A stretch of DNA of 64,000 bases. Origin: Metallyticus violacea. Its lineage: Eukaryota > Arthropoda > Insecta > Mantodea > Metallyticidae. Made by a program: the position numbers and the translations under genes. Each line of letters opens with the position of its first letter. Position 1 is the first letter of the stretch. The stretch covers positions 141,859,001 through 141,923,000 of the forward strand of contig CM060831.1 in NCBI GenBank assembly GCA_030762175.1, given 5' to 3'. The notes under the pieces are model-generated. The model made no database searches, was not told where the DNA came from, and saw nothing but the letters and a program-made list of their open reading frames with translations. Shown one piece after another: positions 1-8,477 of the stretch.

Positions 1-967
1 AAAAGTCAATTGTATCTAATTGCACTGCAGTTGGCGTACATTGCACCAGGACCCGACCTTCCCACTCTAAGTCACATCGCAAAACTCCCCGGCTATTTAT
101 TAGCATAAGCGATATACACAGATAAAATAACTGAAATCGTCTTGTCACTTCCGGCGAAACTTACAAACAACATAAATAATTAAAAGTATCGTGAGATCAG
201 TACAAATATAAAATAGTTTTAGAGAGAATGCTAAAGAACCTTCTTCGTTAGTTACGCCACTACATAAATATAGTTTTAAATAGTTTTTAAGCCGATATAC
301 GTATAAACGAATTCTTGCAGAGCAAGAAAATATCGTGGCAATTGTTTTCCAGGTAAAGAAAATATTCGTCAACTTGTTCAAGTTACGAGAGAGGGGATCT
401 CTCAATGCCAAGAAATATGTTCCACATACAGAAGAAAAGTTTATTGAAATACAGGAATATCCTACGCAGATGCTGGCTGAGGGGTATCATTTTCAGCATC
501 TCTTATAATAAAGGTTAGTACTTAATATTATCAGTTTTACAGACATCATTTTATTCCTTCAGTAAACTTAAAATACAAACTTTAAACGAGTGATAATATA
601 TCTTCCTTTTTTTCTGGTTGCGGCCGCTGCATTTTCCTCAATAAGCTCAGGCGGCCCGTAGCCCAAATAATCGCAATGTTTATTATTATATAAAGGCTAC
701 TTTTCCTTAGGTCCATTAATTTTGTCGTTTAATGCGGTACATTTATCGTATATTTGTGAAAATTCACAATTTCCAAGACATAAACTTGAAAAACTAATGT
801 AGACATTTAAACATTGATTGATATTATAGTTAATAATACACACACATTATACATAGCTATATGTGTGTGCTATGTATGGGCACCCAACCTGAATATTTAT
901 TGTGCCAGATGAAGGACGATACATGATAACTTGATTGAATGAGTTTATTGAAATTTTGACTTGTTTT
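1..967. other. Non-coding stretch, nothing recognised
   Basis: AT-rich sequence without a supported exon, RNA gene or repeat I can name. Reading frames here are short and of no recognisable family. A patch around 620-665 is more GC-rich but has no coding signature. It lies upstream of the host gene's first coding exon and could contain promoter or 5' UTR sequence, but I see no specific signal. Confidence 0.4.
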
Positions 968-978
968 CCAGGCATTCA

Positions 979-1273
979 GTCGGTCCTGGTGGTGTAGTGG
1001 TTACCATACTTGCCTTCTAAACCCAAGATCGCGAGTTCGAATCCGGCCAGGACCGATGACTTTTTTCGGGCGTAAAAATCCTAAGTATGGCTTCCTTCGG
1101 AAGGGAAGTAAAGCCGTGGGTCCCGTGTCGACATTTACGGCACGATAAAGAACCTCAAGCCTGAAAGAGAGACCTCTGAGCAAAATTTGTCTGCCGTTTC
1201 ATGCCCCGACTTGAATGGGACGCTGATGACCTGAGATGTTAAAGAGCGTCCATAAATAAGCAAATAAAAAAAA
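979..1273 (+). mobile_element. SINE-B copy, near full length, with target-site duplication
   Basis: tRNA-derived SINE. The head starts at about 982 with GGTCCTGG, followed by an A box (TGGTGTAGTGGTTA) and a B box (GAGTTCGAATCC), and closes with CCAGGACC, which pairs with the start as an acceptor stem. The body carries the family landmarks CTTCGGAAGGGAAGTAAAG, GCAAAATTTGTC and GATGACCTGAGATGTTAAAG. The tail is A-rich (AAATAAGCAAATAAAAAAAA). An 11-bp direct repeat CCAGGCATTCA flanks it (968-978 and 1274-1284), which is visible evidence of retroposition. Open frames inside it are not genes. Confidence 0.85.
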
Positions 1274-1556
1274 CCAGGCATTCACCTAAAGAACGGATGG
1301 AAATCTGAAAAAAGTTAGGAAATTGACCCAACCGGGAATTGAATTGGGAACCGCTACGTGGGAAGCGCAAACGCTACCACTAGACTGCGATCCATGTCTT
1401 ATATTTATTTATTATAAAATGCAACAGAGACCTAAGTCAATTAATTCATTTTTGACTAATTTTGCTAAGAAAAACAAAAAGTCCGTAAACCAAGCGAGTT
1501 CCTCAGCAAGTCAAATTAGTGAAGGGTATTATTGAGCACTAGTGCAGAGAAATAGG

Positions 1557-1922
1557 TGTCGTTAGAGCGTTTTTTAAATTTCGGTTTTCAGATATATCCA
1601 ATCTCCAATAATCCGATTTCTCTGACTTTCAGAAGTTGTTTTTCTTATTTTTTAAAATAAGAGTTTCGTAGCGGAAAAAGAAACTGGTGTCCTAGAGAGG
1701 TTTTAAATTTTGAGTTTCAAGTAACCCCACATTCCAATAGTCTGATTTCGCTGATTTTCAGAAACTATTTTTCTTGTTTTATTTAAATAGCATATGTCGA
1801 GTTTCTTTTAGAAAAAAAAAACAAACAATTGTGGCCACTAGAGCAATTTTTAAACTTTCGCTTTAGATTAACCCCCTACTCGTTAAATTTCGGTTTTCAG
1901 GAATAACCCCACTCTTAATGTC
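1557..1922. repeat. Diverged tandem repeat, period about 135-145 bp
   Basis: About two and a half units follow one another. Shared landmarks recur in order: TAGAG, a stretch like TTTTAAATTT, a TTCAG/TTCAA block, a CCAAT(A) block, CTGATTTTCAG-like, TTTTTCTTRTTTT and GAGTTTC. The unit starts I see are near 1557, 1690 and 1830. The units are diverged, so this is an old minisatellite-like or satellite fragment. It abuts the SINE-B copy beginning at about 1925. Confidence 0.55.
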
Positions 1923-1924
1923 CG

Positions 1925-2206
1925 TCATTCCTGGTGTTGTAGTGGTAATCATGCTTGCCTTCTAAACCCAAGATTCAATCCCGGCCAGGGCCGATGAATT
2001 TTTTCGGGCATAGAAATCCTAAGTATGACTTTCTTCGGAAGGAATGTAAAGTCGTGGGTCCCATGTCGTACATTTACGGCACGATAAAGAACCTCAAACC
2101 TGAAAGAACAGGCCTCTGAGCAAAATTTGTCGGCTGTTTATCACCCTGACTTTAATGGGACGCTGATGACCTGAAGTGTCAAAGAGCATCCGTAATAAAC
2201 CAAATC
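1925..2206 (+). mobile_element. SINE-B copy, diverged
   Basis: Same family as the copy at 979, with the head (TCCTGGTGTTGTAGTGGT), a partly deleted B box (AAGATTCAATCCCGGCC), the CTTCGGAAGGAA, GGCCTCTGAGCAAAATTTG and GATGACCTGA blocks, and an A-rich end near 2206. The deletion in the B box would damage Pol III promotion. No clear target duplication is visible. Confidence 0.75.
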
Positions 2207-3045
2207 TACAATTGGAGGACTTTGGGTCACCAGACCAGAGCTCCATATAAACTAATGATGGTCTGATTAACTTTCCAGTTTACCATGTCAGTCTTAACCC
2301 TCGTCTTTTACCGTACACTTATCAAATAATTTCAAATATTGCTTTTGATCGTTTTGCACTGTTCTTCATCTGCTGATTCCAGTCTACGTTGGAGTGAAAA
2401 ATAATTCCCACTTACTTGATTTTCTCCTACACTTCGAGTAAACCTTGAAGATATAAAAGTTCTAAGCCCTGCATATTTTCGTCTGGTAAATGGCACTAAG
2501 GCAATTTTACGAGGATTGATTTTTAAACGTTCAGTCCATTTTGCCACAGTTATTTCTATGTCTATGTGATTTCCTCGTACGATGATAATAGTCCTTTCAG
2601 GTGATAAATTTCATGTAATATCGGCAAACAGATCCAAGAGAGAGGGGAGAGAGAGAGGCGCCAATATAACATAAACATGCATTTCAAAGATTTCCATATA
2701 AGAAGAAAGAGCTCATTGCGCTGTTTCAGCATTTGATTTTATTTGTAGAAACCTTTTTAATTTTAAGAACCGTTTTATGGCTTATAAAAGGAATAAAACG
2801 TTTATTAAATAAAATTAATACATTGAAATGATGATGTTTTCCCCTTTCTGTGTACACATTTGCTTCAAGTCGATTAAACAAGTTTTAAAGTGAAGAATAA
2901 TATTTTATTTGTTTACTTAGAAGCATCAAAATTCTTCTCAGAACACAAAACGTTATTCTTTTGCAAAATCTCGGCTAGAAATGAGGACGATAAGAAAAAA
3001 ATGAGCTTTAATCATGAAAAAAAAATATATATATATCGAAAATCG
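2207..3045. other. Non-coding stretch, nothing recognised
   Basis: No gene supported. A 71-codon minus-strand frame at 2332-2547 has no recognisable motif. A short GA-rich run lies near 2640-2660 and a TA run at 3027-3036, just before the mariner-like element. Confidence 0.4.
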
Positions 3046-3047
3046 TA

Positions 3048-4222
3048 TGAAGGCTGTTAATAAAGATTGATCGTGTTTTTTTGACTACACGATTTAACTA
3101 ATTCTCATAATATTGATTATATTGTTTTCAAACTAGTCCCTATTGGATGCAATGCACCTATTCCGGCGTTTCTGCCAGTCTTCAAATACATGCTGGAAAC
3201 AGTTTTTGACAGATACTTCAGAATTATTTCCACAGCCTTCGCTACTGCCTCCCACGAAGATGTTTGTTTAATTTTGGAAAAGGAAAATGTCACATTGGCC
3301 TAAATCTGAACTATAGGGAGGAACACACTTCACATTGATTTCTGTGAGATATTCAATATCAACATTTGCGATGGGCTCCCGTCCATTATCTGGGGCAGCA
3401 GTCAGTTTGTTGCATGCAAATGTGGCCTTTTGCATGTGTTTTGTGTTGCAAAGTTTTAAGGACATCTTTTTGTGTTGTGTGTGTAGGTACGTACGACATG
3501 GTGGTAAACAATTCCTTGACTATCTAAAAATGAGATGACCATACCTTTCCTAACAGCAACAACTACCAATTTTGCTTTCTTTGGTGTTGGTGACCACACA
3601 AAACTTTACTGTGTACTCTCAGGTTGGAATGAAGCCACGCTTTCATCACCAGTTCCTTTGAAAGAAACTCTGCCTCTTCCTGAAACATCACATCAGGTGA
3701 ATGCAAACTCGCGCGCGAACATGCCTTTGTTCGGAAATCAGCAGTCTTGAAACCCACCGTGCACAAACACGTCTCATATGCAACTTTTCAGTTACCAATG
3801 CTTGGGTGGCACCCCGTGTAATTTCCCGAATTTCTGAAAGCTTTCTTAATATTATTCTACGATCTTCTCTCACAATGTCAGTAGCGGTCTTAATGTTCTT
3901 CGTTTCAGCACTTCCTAGTTCATCTTTCTTTGAAAGTGATTGCCTCTTCTGTTTAAACCATCTTCAAACTGTGCTATAGGGAATAACAAACTCTCTATAG
4001 GCCTCCAGTAACAGTGCACAGTCTCAGCTGAAGTGTTATTGAGACGAAAGCAGAATTTCAAAGTAGATATTGTTCGTCACATGTCATCACCATTTTGCTA
4101 TAGGTGGAACTAGTATCGCTTGTGCATTACGTATTAAGCTAACAAAATATTGTAAAGTTAAATTTTAGCACGAGAAATTATATTTGTAAAAAATTTCATC
4201 ATTCTTTATTGAACAGCCCTCG
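3048..4222 (-). mobile_element. Mariner-like element, family 'GGCTGTTCAATAAA', copy 1
   Basis: A 1,175-bp element bounded by TA on both sides (3046-3047 and 4223-4224). The inverted ends are TGAAGGCTGTTAATAAAG on the left and CTTTATTGAACAGCCCTCG on the right. The minus strand holds a broken transposase. From high to low coordinates it shows the helix-turn-helix part, a REDRRIILRKLSEI stretch like the mariner second DNA-binding helices (about 3,800-3,870), a ...HMRRVCARWVSRLL... block, a W-L-H-S-N region, and a C-terminal PPYSSDLGQCDIFLF block in which the usual SPDLAPSD catalytic region is altered. Frameshifts and stops throughout mean it cannot encode an active enzyme. Copies 2 and 3 lie near 38.4 and 54.1 kb. 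Confidence 0.75.
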
Positions 4223-4227
4223 TATTA

Positions 4228-4492
4228 TAAGTGTCCTGGTGGTCTATGGCAACCACACTTGCCCCTTAGACCCAAGGTTGCAGGTTCAAAACCGACCAGG
4301 TTCGGTGACATTTTAGGGCGTAAAAATTGTAACTTCGGAAAGGAAGTAAAGCATTGATCCCTGCTCCTAGATAACGCAAAAGAACCTCAAGGCCTCTGAG
4401 CAAAATGTATCGGTCTTTTCATGCCCTGGATTGATTGGGACGGCAATGACTAACGGTTTAGACGGGTTTTTAAATAAAATTAGATAAAGTAT
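4228..4492 (+). mobile_element. SINE-B copy, diverged
   Basis: The head (GTCCTGGTGGTCTATGGCAACC), a B box like GCAGGTTCAAAACC, and the body blocks GGAAGTAAAG, CAAGGCCTCTGAGCAAAATG and GGGACGGCAATGAC are recognisable but eroded. It starts 4-8 bp after the right end of the mariner-like element and so postdates or abuts it. Confidence 0.7.
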
Positions 4493-4795
4493 TACAGGTT
4501 TGTCGTTTCCTACAGTCAGAACTAAAACTAACCATCTCTCTGGTTAACCTATAATGTTTGTAAAAAGTTATGCATAAACTAAAATATTAATTGACTTAAA
4601 ATTTTGCTAAAGGTAAACAATGTTTGAGATAAATATTAAATTATTAGGTTGTAAACTTGGCAATATCAAAATTTTCTACATGTCTTCAGTATGCTTAACA
4701 AAAGGTGTGTGCCGTTATCATATTCCGAGATTCAGAATAGTTTCTGACAACCACTTTTAGACCTTCCTATATATTCGACAAATACTAATCTATGT
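4493..4795. other. Non-coding stretch, nothing recognised
   Basis: AT-rich sequence between a SINE-B copy and the TTA microsatellite. No exon or repeat was identified. Confidence 0.4.
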
Positions 4796-4797
4796 TG

Positions 4798-4812
4798 TTG
4801 TTGTTATTATTG

Positions 4813-4871
<59 letters not shown>

Positions 4872-4872
4872 T
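4798..4872. repeat. (TTA)n microsatellite next to the exon
   Basis: About 24 TTA triplets, slightly impure at the left (TTGTTGTTG/TTATTG). It ends within a few bases of the TTTTGCAG acceptor-like site at 4871-4877, so it occupies the place of the polypyrimidine tract. Confidence 0.9.
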
Positions 4873-4877
4873 TGCAG

Positions 4878-5003
4878 ACATGTACCCGCTAGAAGCGAGC
4901 CGGCGTCCCACTCTTCAGATACCGACTGGTTGGTATAAGGGGGCCCGTGGGATGGAGGAGTGGTTCATACCGGAGCAGAACGTGCTCTTGGCCAGTCAGT
5001 GCC
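4878..5003 (+). other. Probable 5' UTR part of the first coding exon
   Basis: A sharp shift from AT-rich repeat to GC-rich sequence occurs immediately after TTTTGCAG (AG at 4876-4877), which looks like a 3' splice site. If so, an upstream non-coding exon exists. The alternative is a transcription start in this patch. An upstream ATG at 4880 opens a 66-codon frame out of phase with the signal-peptide frame. Read through the splice it meets a stop in exon 2, so it is not the main product. Confidence 0.5.
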
Positions 5004-5076
5004 ATGAAGTTGCTCCACACAGCATTATCCTTACTTTTGATCGTCTTCGCCGCCAACGCCGTCTCTCTCGATCAAG
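5004..5076 (+). CDS. Coding exon 1 of a secreted protein, probable thrombospondin (signal peptide)
   Basis: The start ATG at 5004 opens MKLLHTALSLLLIVFAANA followed by VSLDQ. A basic residue, a 15-residue hydrophobic core and an A-N-A cleavage motif make a textbook secretory signal peptide. After 24 codons plus one base the exon ends at a strong donor (CAAG|GTAAGTACC, GT at 5077), phase 1. The exon at 48920 starts in the complementary phase, giving ...SLDQ-E-ATRQVED. Start choice: the signal peptide begins exactly here, and upstream ATGs (4880, 4952) are in another frame that hits a stop shortly after splicing. The local base composition is much richer in GC than the surrounding repeats. What I see is the signal peptide and splice sites; the thrombospondin name comes from exon 2 and is an inference. 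Confidence 0.75.
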
Positions 5077-5510
5077 GTAAGTACCCACACATGTTGTTTA
5101 ACTCTGCTCACAATTTTCCCATTGGAGAAAATTGTGGAGAATGGGACTTAGGTTGGCTTTTATATTGCTCGAATGTTTTAATATATTTATCTTCAAATGT
5201 ACAAGAAAATAGTGAAAGGGGCAAAAAATACAGATATTCATTTTTTTTTTACTTTTTTTTTCCAAAATAAATTTATTACTACCAATGTTATATCTAAAAT
5301 AAAAATGTTTCGATCATAGAACTTTTCCGCTCTAAAATGAATGTTAAACTCTATTAAATTTTTGTTAGGAAAATATTACAAAGTTTGAAAAAACGTGTTC
5401 ATTTTTATACAGATTTTTTTAATCACCAAAAAATATGCATAAACATTTCGGGAAACTAAATGAGGTATTAAAAGTTTTACCTGTTTTTTAAGGAATCTTA
5501 TGAAGATTAA

Positions 5511-5528
5511 ATTTAGGTTAGGTTAGGT
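5511..5528. repeat. Short interstitial TTAGG-type run
   Basis: Three consecutive TTAGG units (ATTTAGGTTAGGTTAGG). TTAGG is the ancestral insect telomere repeat. A run this short is common by chance and in insect introns, and is only weak taxonomic support. Confidence 0.5.
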
Positions 5529-5750
5529 TTTTGTTTCAACTTTGTTTCATACCTTTCTCTTGACCTAAACTTCAACGCAAGTACAACTGACGTGCAGAAT
5601 ATTTAAGCCCTTAAGATATTTCCTCCCACTTAACCAATTATTTCAAAACAGTCAGCGTTTGAAATGTAATTAAATTAATTACGTAAAATTAATTTGGAAC
5701 TGTGAATATGGATGAAAATTCGTAATTAAATTTAATGCCAATTGCTTTAG

Positions 5751-5751
<1 letters not shown>

Positions 5752-5796
<45 letters not shown>
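5752..5796. repeat. (TA)n microsatellite
   Basis: An uninterrupted alternating TA tract of about 45 bp. Confidence 0.95.
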
Positions 5797-5799
<3 letters not shown>

Positions 5800-6320
5800 C
5801 AGTTAAGAAAATTAAATTGATTATTTCTCTTATATAACATTGTCTTTAAATCGACCAATGAAACGAAACAAAATTTTGAATTTGTCCAATCACAATTAGA
5901 TATGGCAGCGACATTTTCGAAAAAAAAAATCAAATCCGTGTTATCACGCGATGTGCATTTGTCTTGGGTCAGTACAGCCAACTCTAGACCTCCACCATGC
6001 GCATGTATCACTGACCACTGTTCTGTGTTTTCATAATATTGTAAATTTAACTAACTTAATGTGTGTTCACTTAAGCAACCAAACCGTCTGAAATAATTTT
6101 ATAATTATGTAACAATATCTGCCTGTGCAACCATAAATCTTAATAAACTCGTTGTTCAGAATGATAAAATGTATTCTCTGATTTGTTTTTCTCAGTTATT
6201 ACAGTATCGACTGTAATATTCGACTTTCGCCTATTTCATTCCCACCGTTTCTGAATGGGATAGGTATTCATAAGTAAATATAACATTTTATACAGTTGTT
6301 CATATTCAGTGCGCGCCTTT

Positions 6321-6326
<6 letters not shown>

Positions 6327-6350
<24 letters not shown>
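6327..6350. repeat. (TA)n microsatellite
   Basis: An alternating TA tract of about 24 bp followed by TGTATATATT. Confidence 0.95.
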
Positions 6351-6359
<9 letters not shown>

Positions 6360-6944
6360 TACTTTTATTCTTATTCTATTCGTGAAATAGTTCCAAACCC
6401 GTATTTGGCTCATCTCTATTGGCATTATTGACAATCAACATTCGTCTGTTGCTAGATGGCTTGAAGAGGTTAAGTATTCATAATACAAATGTACAATTAT
6501 TACAACATTTTAAGCCAAATTTACAGGAATTGTATTTAAATTCTTGTTTTATTCGTGAAATAGTCCTAATAAATATCATTCGAGGGTCTGAGCTTTCCAT
6601 AATATCGATAATTTCAGACCTTCTTGTGATATAATTGTGATAATTTCCTTTGGAGTATGAAATAACAAAATAGCAGTTTATCTCGAGCAATACTTAATAC
6701 AATTCTTATCTAAATTGTCCCACAGCTTCACAGCCTAGTAAGTTTCAGTTACCGATAATAGGGACTGCGTATAAGAAAAATACAAAAAGTCTTGTAGTAA
6801 TAATTCTTTTCATCAGGCCTGGCCAAAAATGAATACAAATTGTAGTAGCGGTATAGGAGTTTTAGAATGTGCAAAGTTCACATCGATTTACTAATTACTT
6901 CGAATGTAGCATGTACTGAACACAATAGTCACTATTTTCATTTA

Positions 6945-7063
6945 CATTTACGGCACGAAAAAGAACCTCAAGCCTGAAAGAAGAGGCCCCATGAGCAAAT
7001 TTTGTCGGCCGTTTCACGCCTTGAATTGAATGGAACGCTGATGACCTGAGATGTTAAAGAGCG

Positions 7064-7064
<1 letters not shown>
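6945..7064 (+). mobile_element. SINE-B, 3' half only
   Basis: It begins inside the body at TTTACGGCACGA and runs through AAGAACCTCAAGCCTGAAAG, GTCGGCCGTTTCACGCC and GATGACCTGAGATGTTAAAG to GAGCGTC. It is a 5'-truncated copy. The usual A-rich tail is replaced by the CA microsatellite that follows. Confidence 0.8.
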
Positions 7065-7101
<37 letters not shown>

Positions 7102-7134
7102 GCACGCACGCACGCACACGCACGCACGCACACA
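7065..7134. repeat. (CA)n grading into (CACG)n
   Basis: About 17 CA units followed by CGCA/CACG units. It grows directly out of the 3' end of a SINE-B fragment and touches the truncated transposase that starts at about 7143, so it marks a junction. Confidence 0.9.
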
Positions 7135-7142
7135 GCAGTAAG

Positions 7143-7870
7143 TGGAACTCACTGTTTGATTTGGTAGGACGAATTCTTCGTGTACAATCCTCTTGGTATC
7201 AAAGCAAACAGAAGCATACTCTTGACTTTGCTCTTCACTTGTCTCGATTTTTTGGTCTTGGTGAGTTCGGGCTCTTCCACTGGGAGGATTGTTGTTTTGT
7301 CTTGAGGGTCATAAGCGTACATCCAGCTCCCGTCGCCAGTGATGAGCCTGGACAAGAAGGTTGGGCCATCGGATGCGGCCTGATGAAGCTCCGTGCAAAC
7401 GTCAACACTTTGCGCCTTCTGATCAGCAGTCAGGATCCTTGGCACAAATTTTGCGGCGACGCGATTCATAAGTTAAAATTCGTTGGCATGTCCCATAACC
7501 AATTCCCACTTCATGAGCAAGGTCTTCAATGGTTCGACGTCGATCCTCACGAACGAGATGTTGAACTTTGGCAACAATGTCAGGCTTTGTGCAGCTGACG
7601 ATCCTACCGGTGTGAGCATCATCTTCAATAGCTGTACGGCAGGCCCTGAACCGAGCATGTCACTCAAACACACGTCTACGGCTCATGCTTTGTCCTCCAA
7701 ATACTTGCTGAATCATTGCGAGTTTCTCCATAGCATTTTCCCCGAGATTTGCACACTCTCTGTTCTAATCTTGTATCCATCGTAAAATCGCCACACACTA
7801 CACACAGATTATCATGAAAAATACTAGAGAATCTCAACACATCTATCCAGCTGTATGTAACTTTAAACAC
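7143..7870 (-). mobile_element. Truncated mariner transposase, N-terminal two thirds
   Basis: Read on the minus strand from about 7800 down, it shows the N-terminal region (EKLAMIQQVFG..., about 7735), a helix-turn-helix with VREDRRRTIEDLAHEVG, then VAAKFVPRILTADQKA and the first catalytic block ITGDGSWMYAYDPQDKT, in which the usual TGDES is TGDGS but the aspartate is kept. It ends at GLYTKNSSYQ near 7150, so the regions of the second and third catalytic acids are missing, cut off at the SINE-B/CA-repeat junction. A frameshift or stop near 7660 splits the frame. It is a dead copy of a mariner family seen only once in this window. Confidence 0.75.
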
Positions 7871-8475
7871 TCATTCATCAGATGTGCTAGTGTAGCCACC
7901 TAGCGGTACAAAACTCTACTGATAGTACTGTCGAGATGGCAGCACCAGTCCCGAATATTGTGGATACGCCGGCATAGCGCGTTTGCGTCAAGCATTGCTC
8001 ATTGTGTATTTTGAGGGCGATAAGTGATAAATTATCTCAGAGACTCTACAATAAGGAGCTACAGGCATCGATATGAATTAACGCCTTAGCTTTAAATTTT
8101 ATTGACTGGCATTATTTATACGTTGTGGAAGGATATTTTTTGTGTGTAAAAGAAATTTACAGACACTCTAAAATGTTATGACTGTTGCTCACTTGCTGCA
8201 TTTCATAAGGTATAATGTTTACAATGAAATTTTTGCGTTTTGTTCTCTTTTGTCTCATTCTTTTATACGTTCATCCTAATTATTTAGTTTTTGCAGATTA
8301 TTTCTTCCCTTCATATTATTCTTACTAGTCTGCTATACACACTATATACAGGTATACGTAAATATTTGACGAGCTATCTTTACATCTGCCTTTTCACAAT
8401 GTCTAACTTAAATTGCCTGCTAATTGACTTTACTTTCACATGGCTGCCAACTGTTACCCATTTAGATTTTTAATA
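7871..8475. other. Intronic stretch, nothing recognised
   Basis: The first 200 bases may be the 5' non-coding end of the mariner copy to the left. No inverted end could be paired because the other end is missing. The remainder is AT-rich without features. Confidence 0.35.
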
Positions 8476-8477
8476 TA

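Larger units (their letters stand above)
5529..6944. other. Intronic stretch with two (TA)n runs, no gene
   Basis: Apart from the TA microsatellites at 5752-5796 and 6327-6350, I recognise nothing here. A 110-codon minus-strand frame at 5679-6011 includes the translated TA repeat (an I-Y run) and is not a gene. Confidence 0.45.

Noticed and set aside
985..1055. Possible tRNA-Val/Glu gene with a paired acceptor stem
   Set aside because: The segment is followed by the SINE-B body and A-rich tail and is flanked by a target-site duplication; it is a retroposon head.
4880..5080. 66-codon frame from the upstream ATG as the real protein
   Set aside because: It has no signal peptide or motif and runs into a stop just after the splice to 48,920, whereas the other phase has a signal peptide and stays open across exon 2.
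5511..5528. Interstitial telomere (TTAGG) as evidence of chromosome fusion
   Set aside because: Only three units; runs this short are common in insect introns.
5679..6011. 110-codon minus-strand reading frame
   Set aside because: Its middle is the translated (TA)n repeat, an isoleucine-tyrosine run; there is no domain and no splice context.
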